From Corallococcus macrosporus DSM 14697 (GTDB lineage: Bacteria > Myxococcota > Myxococcia > Myxococcales > Myxococcaceae), in contig NZ_CP022203.1 of assembly GCF_002305895.1 (NCBI RefSeq), positions 474,501-538,500 of the forward strand: a stretch of DNA of 64,000 bases, read 5' to 3'. Under the pieces are notes generated by a model. It was given only the letters and a program-made list of their open reading frames with translations, was not told where the DNA came from and ran no database searches. The first letter of the stretch is position 1. Every line of letters starts with the position of its first letter. Of the stretch, positions 60,954 to 64,000 are shown piece after piece. Position numbers and translations under genes: made by a program.

Positions 60954-62830
60954 CGCATGAACTCGCGCAGCTCGCCGGGCGTCACGAACGCCCCGATGCG
61001 CTGCTGGAGGCGGACGTTCGGTTCCCGGGGGAAGTGAGCGGCCAGGACGCGCCGCGCCTCGGGCTGTCCGTGCGCGCGGCCGACCCACTCAATCACGCCC
61101 GCGCGCTCCTCCACGTTCGTGGACGTGGCGAGCTTCCGCCCGGCCAGCGCCAGCTCGGCCCCGGTCAGGTCGAGCGCCGCTCCCGGCGCCAGGTGGGCCA
61201 GGCTCCGGAGGATGGTGGTGCTCACCCCCGGGCTGGGCTCGCGCTCGAGCTGGGACACGAGGAGCGGCCGGCTGACCTCGGGCGAGAGGCGCCCGAGCGC
61301 CTCGGCCGCGCGCCCCCGCAGGGCGGCCGGGCCCGACTTCAGCCGCTCGTCGAGCGCGTCGCGGAACGCGTCGCCCCCGCTGTTGCCAATGGCATCCAGG
61401 ACGGCGAGCTCCTCCTGGCTGCCCGCGGCGCGCCGCAGCTCGTCGCGCAGCGCCGCGTGCAGTTCGTCGCGCAGCGGGTCGCCGGGCTGGGTGCGGCCAG
61501 CCATGCTCCCGAGCCCGAGCAGGCTCACGTTCGCGACCATGGGCGAGTCCGACTCCCGGACCTGGGTGAGCAGCAGCTCCGCCGCGGCCCGGGACGGCTC
61601 GCCATGGTCGGCCAGCGCGGACGCCGCCCGGCTGCGGTCGAGCGCCGAGAGGTCCCTGCTGACCAGCGCGTCCGCGAGCACCTGTCGGGACTGCTCGGTG
61701 CCCGCGAGCTCGAAGGCCAGGAAGAAGGCGGAGCGCGCCGCCTCGTCAATGGCCCCGCGCCGCAGGTCCGCGAGCAGCAGGGCGCTCTGCTCCGGGTGCG
61801 CGCGGAGCCACCCCGCCAGGAAGCGCGCGGCGGGGAACACCGCGCTCTTCTCGCCTCCGCTGAAGAAGGCGAGGAAGCGGGAGCGCGCCGTGCCAGCGTC
61901 GAGCGCGGCGAGCGCCGGGTCCACGGGGGATGGCGTCTCCGGAGCTGACGCCCACACCTCCGCGAAGTCCGCCTCCCCCGGCGTCACCGCGTCACTCACG
62001 GAGACGAAGCGCCCGTCCTCGCGCACCAGGTGGAAGCGGTGCGTGAAGCCCTGGGGGGCCTCTCCAGGGAAGTGGATGCGAATGGTCTCCTGGCCCTCCA
62101 CGCGCCGCGGCCAGCCGCCGTGCGCGGCGTCGAAGTCCGCCTCGGCGCTCGCGCCGAGCACCTGCACGCGCAGCCCCAGGCGACGGGCGGTGTCGTCGAG
62201 CTGATAGCGCTGCTTGGTGCGGACCAGGCGGGCCGTGGCGCCTCGGGGCGCGGCCTCACGGCGGTATTCCGCGGTGTAGGTGCCCACCCCGTCGCGCTGC
62301 TCGGCGCTCCAGTGCGTCGAGCCGTCACCCGGCAGCACGAACTCGAAGCTCTCCAGGAGCGTGCTCACGAGGCGGCGGCTCGCGCCGCTCCAGCGCGGGG
62401 AGAAGCCGAGGCCCGTGAAGCGGCACCGCGTGTCGACGCGCACGTAGAAGGGGCTGCCTTCCAGCTCCATCGCGTCCCCCTGCTCCTGGGAGAGCGCCTG
62501 CTCCAGGTCCACGCCGCTCAGGGCCGCGCGCAGGAGCGCGGGGCGCCCCGGTTGCGTCTCCTCGACGACGACCCAGCTCAAGTGGCCCTGGAGGCGGTCC
62601 TCCGCGCGGGGCGAAGGGACTCCGTCGAGCGTGGCGGTGGACGCGAACGAGAAGGCCGCGGTCTGCTGGCGCTCGAAGCGGCACTCGCTGACGCCTGAAG
62701 AGGGCTGCTCGGGCTCCGTCGCGCCGCGCGTCGCCGGAGGGGACGCCCCCCGCGTCAGGTCCTCCCACGTCCCGGCCACGAGCCCCATCGCCGCGAGCCC
62801 GGCCGCGATGCCCATCACCCGCCCCTTCAT
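60950..62830 (-). CDS. secreted protein with N-terminal beta domain and HEAT repeats
   Basis: 626 residues from the ATG at 62830, overlapping the preceding stop (ATGA). N-terminal hydrophobic helix (MKGRVMGIAAGLAAMGLVAG) as signal or anchor. Residues ~50-300 are a beta domain; from ~310 there are helical repeats of HEAT type (ADHGEPSRAAAELLLTQVRESDSPMVANVSLLGLGSM; LDAIGNSGGDAFRDALDERLKSGPAALRGRAAEALGRL). The layout of a beta barrel followed by a helical superhelix recalls the lipovitellin/vitellogenin N module, so a lipid-binding role is conceivable; this is inference only. Confidence 0.75.
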   Translation of the reverse strand: MKGRVMGIAAGLAAMGLVAGTWEDLTRGASPPATRGATEPEQPSSGVSECRFERQQTAAFSFASTATLDGVPSPRAEDRLQGHLSWVVVEETQPGRPALLRAALSGVDLEQALSQEQGDAMELEGSPFYVRVDTRCRFTGLGFSPRWSGASRRLVSTLLESFEFVLPGDGSTHWSAEQRDGVGTYTAEYRREAAPRGATARLVRTKQRYQLDDTARRLGLRVQVLGASAEADFDAAHGGWPRRVEGQETIRIHFPGEAPQGFTHRFHLVREDGRFVSVSDAVTPGEADFAEVWASAPETPSPVDPALAALDAGTARSRFLAFFSGGEKSAVFPAARFLAGWLRAHPEQSALLLADLRRGAIDEAARSAFFLAFELAGTEQSRQVLADALVSRDLSALDRSRAASALADHGEPSRAAAELLLTQVRESDSPMVANVSLLGLGSMAGRTQPGDPLRDELHAALRDELRRAAGSQEELAVLDAIGNSGGDAFRDALDERLKSGPAALRGRAAEALGRLSPEVSRPLLVSQLEREPSPGVSTTILRSLAHLAPGAALDLTGAELALAGRKLATSTNVEERAGVIEWVGRAHGQPEARRVLAAHFPREPNVRLQQRIGAFVTPGELREFMR

Positions 62831-64000
62831 TCGAGCACCTCGGCGAAGTCCATGGAGCGGTCGAGCAGCGTCTGGGAGAAGCGCCGCGAGCTGAAGCTGA
62901 AGAGGTGGACGCGCAGGGTGCGGCTGAAGCGGCGAATCCCGACGCGGCCGACGATGGACACGTCCCCGCGGATGAGCTGCATGCCGAGCTCCCAGTTGGC
63001 GTTGCCGAGCACCACCAGGTTCCCGTTGTCGAGCTGGCCGAAGGCGAGCGAGGCGGTGAGCGGGAAGTCGGTGTTGACGAGCTTGAGGTCGGCCACCACG
63101 GCGGCCTTGACGATGCGGACGTTGATGCCGCCCTCGATGGAGGCGGTGAAGTTGAACCCGGGGGTGATGGTGCGGGCAATGGCCCCGCACATGCCGAGCG
63201 CGTCCTCGCTCTGGAGAAGCTCCCCGCAGCGCGCCGGGTCGGTCGAGACGGAGAGGCTGTCATTCGTCGTCAGGCCGACCTCGCCGCCGAGGCTGATCTT
63301 GAACCCGACGCGCACGGGGCCGAAGCCGAAGCCGAGGCCCGGGAACGCGAACGACTTCGCCGCGGAGAACTCCTCCTCGTGCTCCATGCTGGGGGCGCTC
63401 TGGGCGAAGCTGTGGACGCGCTGGTTGAAGGCGTCCACGGTGATTTCGTAGCCCGTCTCCCCCGGGTCCACGCCGAGCGTGGCCTGCCCCACGGCGCGCG
63501 CGATGGTGACCGAGTAGGAGCGCCCGAGCTTGCCCTCGAGCTCGACCGCGCCCTCGATGCGGCTGGCGGCCCCGGCGCGGTCGAGCGTGTTCTGCGTCAG
63601 GAGCCGCACCCCGATGCTCATGCGGTTCGAGTTCCCGAGCTTGCGGGTGAACTCCTGGTTGAAGCCAATCGACGTCGCGGCGGAGGCGTCCGGCGTCTCG
63701 CGCACCAGGACGACCGGCAGGACGTGGCAGTCGCTCGTGTCCGCCTCGCCCTCGTTGCCCTCCTGCGCGAAGTCCGCCACGAAGCACCCCCTCACCGCGA
63801 AGTCGCTGACGTCCGCCCACGCGCCGCCCTCGCGCAGCGCGGCGCGCGTGTCTCCTTCGGCGAAGAGCTCATGGGCGAAGGTGTTCGCGGTGCCTGGCTG
63901 CAGGTGCTCGATGATGACCTCGTCGACGCGACCGGTCTCCGAGTCCAGGGCGCCCACGGTGAGCGGGAGCCAGTCGCGCTCCGTGCCCTCGGGCGCGATT
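62827..64000 (-). CDS. hypothetical secreted protein, 5' end outside window
   Basis: At least 391 residues; the frame is open to the edge. Beta-rich throughout (RMSIGVRLLTQNTLDRAGAASRIEGAVELEGKLGRSYSVTIARAVGQ; VAADLK-like VVADLKLVNTDFPLTASLAFGQLDNGNLVVLGNANWELGMQLIRGDVSIVGRVGIRRF). A Cys-containing loop (SVSTDPARCGELLQSEDALGMCGAIAR) is present. No family recognised. First visible gene of a coupled set with the HEAT and metalloprotease genes. Confidence 0.7.
   Translation of the reverse strand, partial: IAPEGTERDWLPLTVGALDSETGRVDEVIIEHLQPGTANTFAHELFAEGDTRAALREGGAWADVSDFAVRGCFVADFAQEGNEGEADTSDCHVLPVVLVRETPDASAATSIGFNQEFTRKLGNSNRMSIGVRLLTQNTLDRAGAASRIEGAVELEGKLGRSYSVTIARAVGQATLGVDPGETGYEITVDAFNQRVHSFAQSAPSMEHEEEFSAAKSFAFPGLGFGFGPVRVGFKISLGGEVGLTTNDSLSVSTDPARCGELLQSEDALGMCGAIARTITPGFNFTASIEGGINVRIVKAAVVADLKLVNTDFPLTASLAFGQLDNGNLVVLGNANWELGMQLIRGDVSIVGRVGIRRFSRTLRVHLFSFSSRRFSQTLLDRSMDFAEVLE

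Overview
The window is very GC-rich, densely coded on both strands, and carries several hallmarks of a fruiting myxobacterium close to Myxococcus or Corallococcus. These are an AgmC-like gliding protein with a MYXO-CTERM-like tail, a lipoprotein toxin cassette resembling the sitBAI outer-membrane-exchange loci, eukaryote-like Ser/Thr kinases, many lipobox proteins and a large multi-sensor histidine kinase. Species cannot be fixed from the sequence.

Layout. 0-8 kb is ordinary chromosome: LytS-type kinase (cut by the edge), lipoprotein hydrolase, SDR dehydrogenase, small lipoprotein plus TPR lipoprotein, MgtE. 8.0-10.4 kb holds a peculiar tRNA and small-ORF cluster: two copies of a module (tiny ORF with a conserved N-terminus and variable C-terminus, then a strong terminator, then tRNA), a third tiny ORF, five tRNA or tRNA-like genes (Gly GCC, a short-arm tRNA with CAG anticodon, Pro GGG, an Asp-like GTC tRNA, Arg GCG) and an AraC/VOC pair. 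10.36-20.15 kb is an integrative element inserted in the 3' half of tRNA-Arg, bounded by 48-bp direct repeats, with integrase, excisionase-like HTH proteins, helicase-like ATPase, primase, paired XRE regulators with paired palindromic operators, and cargo. 20.15-24.21 kb is a second, decayed element sharing the same attachment site; it keeps an integrase C-terminal fragment and a three-gene cassette (secreted barrel-like protein, lipoprotein toxin, immunity candidate).

24.3-64 kb is again core-like: glycosyltransferase-like protein, RraA, HemL with an overlapping Ser/Thr kinase, outer-membrane protein, PAS/GAF histidine kinase, PEBP, the F0 half of ATP synthase (atpZ-I-B-E-F, no F1 genes) followed by ychF, an HTH-citrate synthase, methyltransferase, cupin, a frameshifted agmC-like gene, AIM24, metallophosphoesterase, a PilT-type ATPase, a DUF4157-type zincin, LysR, LysM-peptidase, a dual-specificity phosphatase next to a phosphoribosyltransferase-kinase fusion, an ArgZ/LOR-SDH-like protein, acyl-CoA dehydrogenase, a slipin, and finally an overlapping three-gene secreted operon (unknown protein, HEAT-repeat protein, metzincin lipoprotein).

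The most striking observation is that the integrase reading frame of the first element crosses the attachment site. If the two ends are joined as in the excised circle, the frame runs without a stop into the HTH gene now 8 kb away at the other end. The integrated and circular forms would therefore encode integrases with different C-termini, the circular one carrying a DNA-binding domain.
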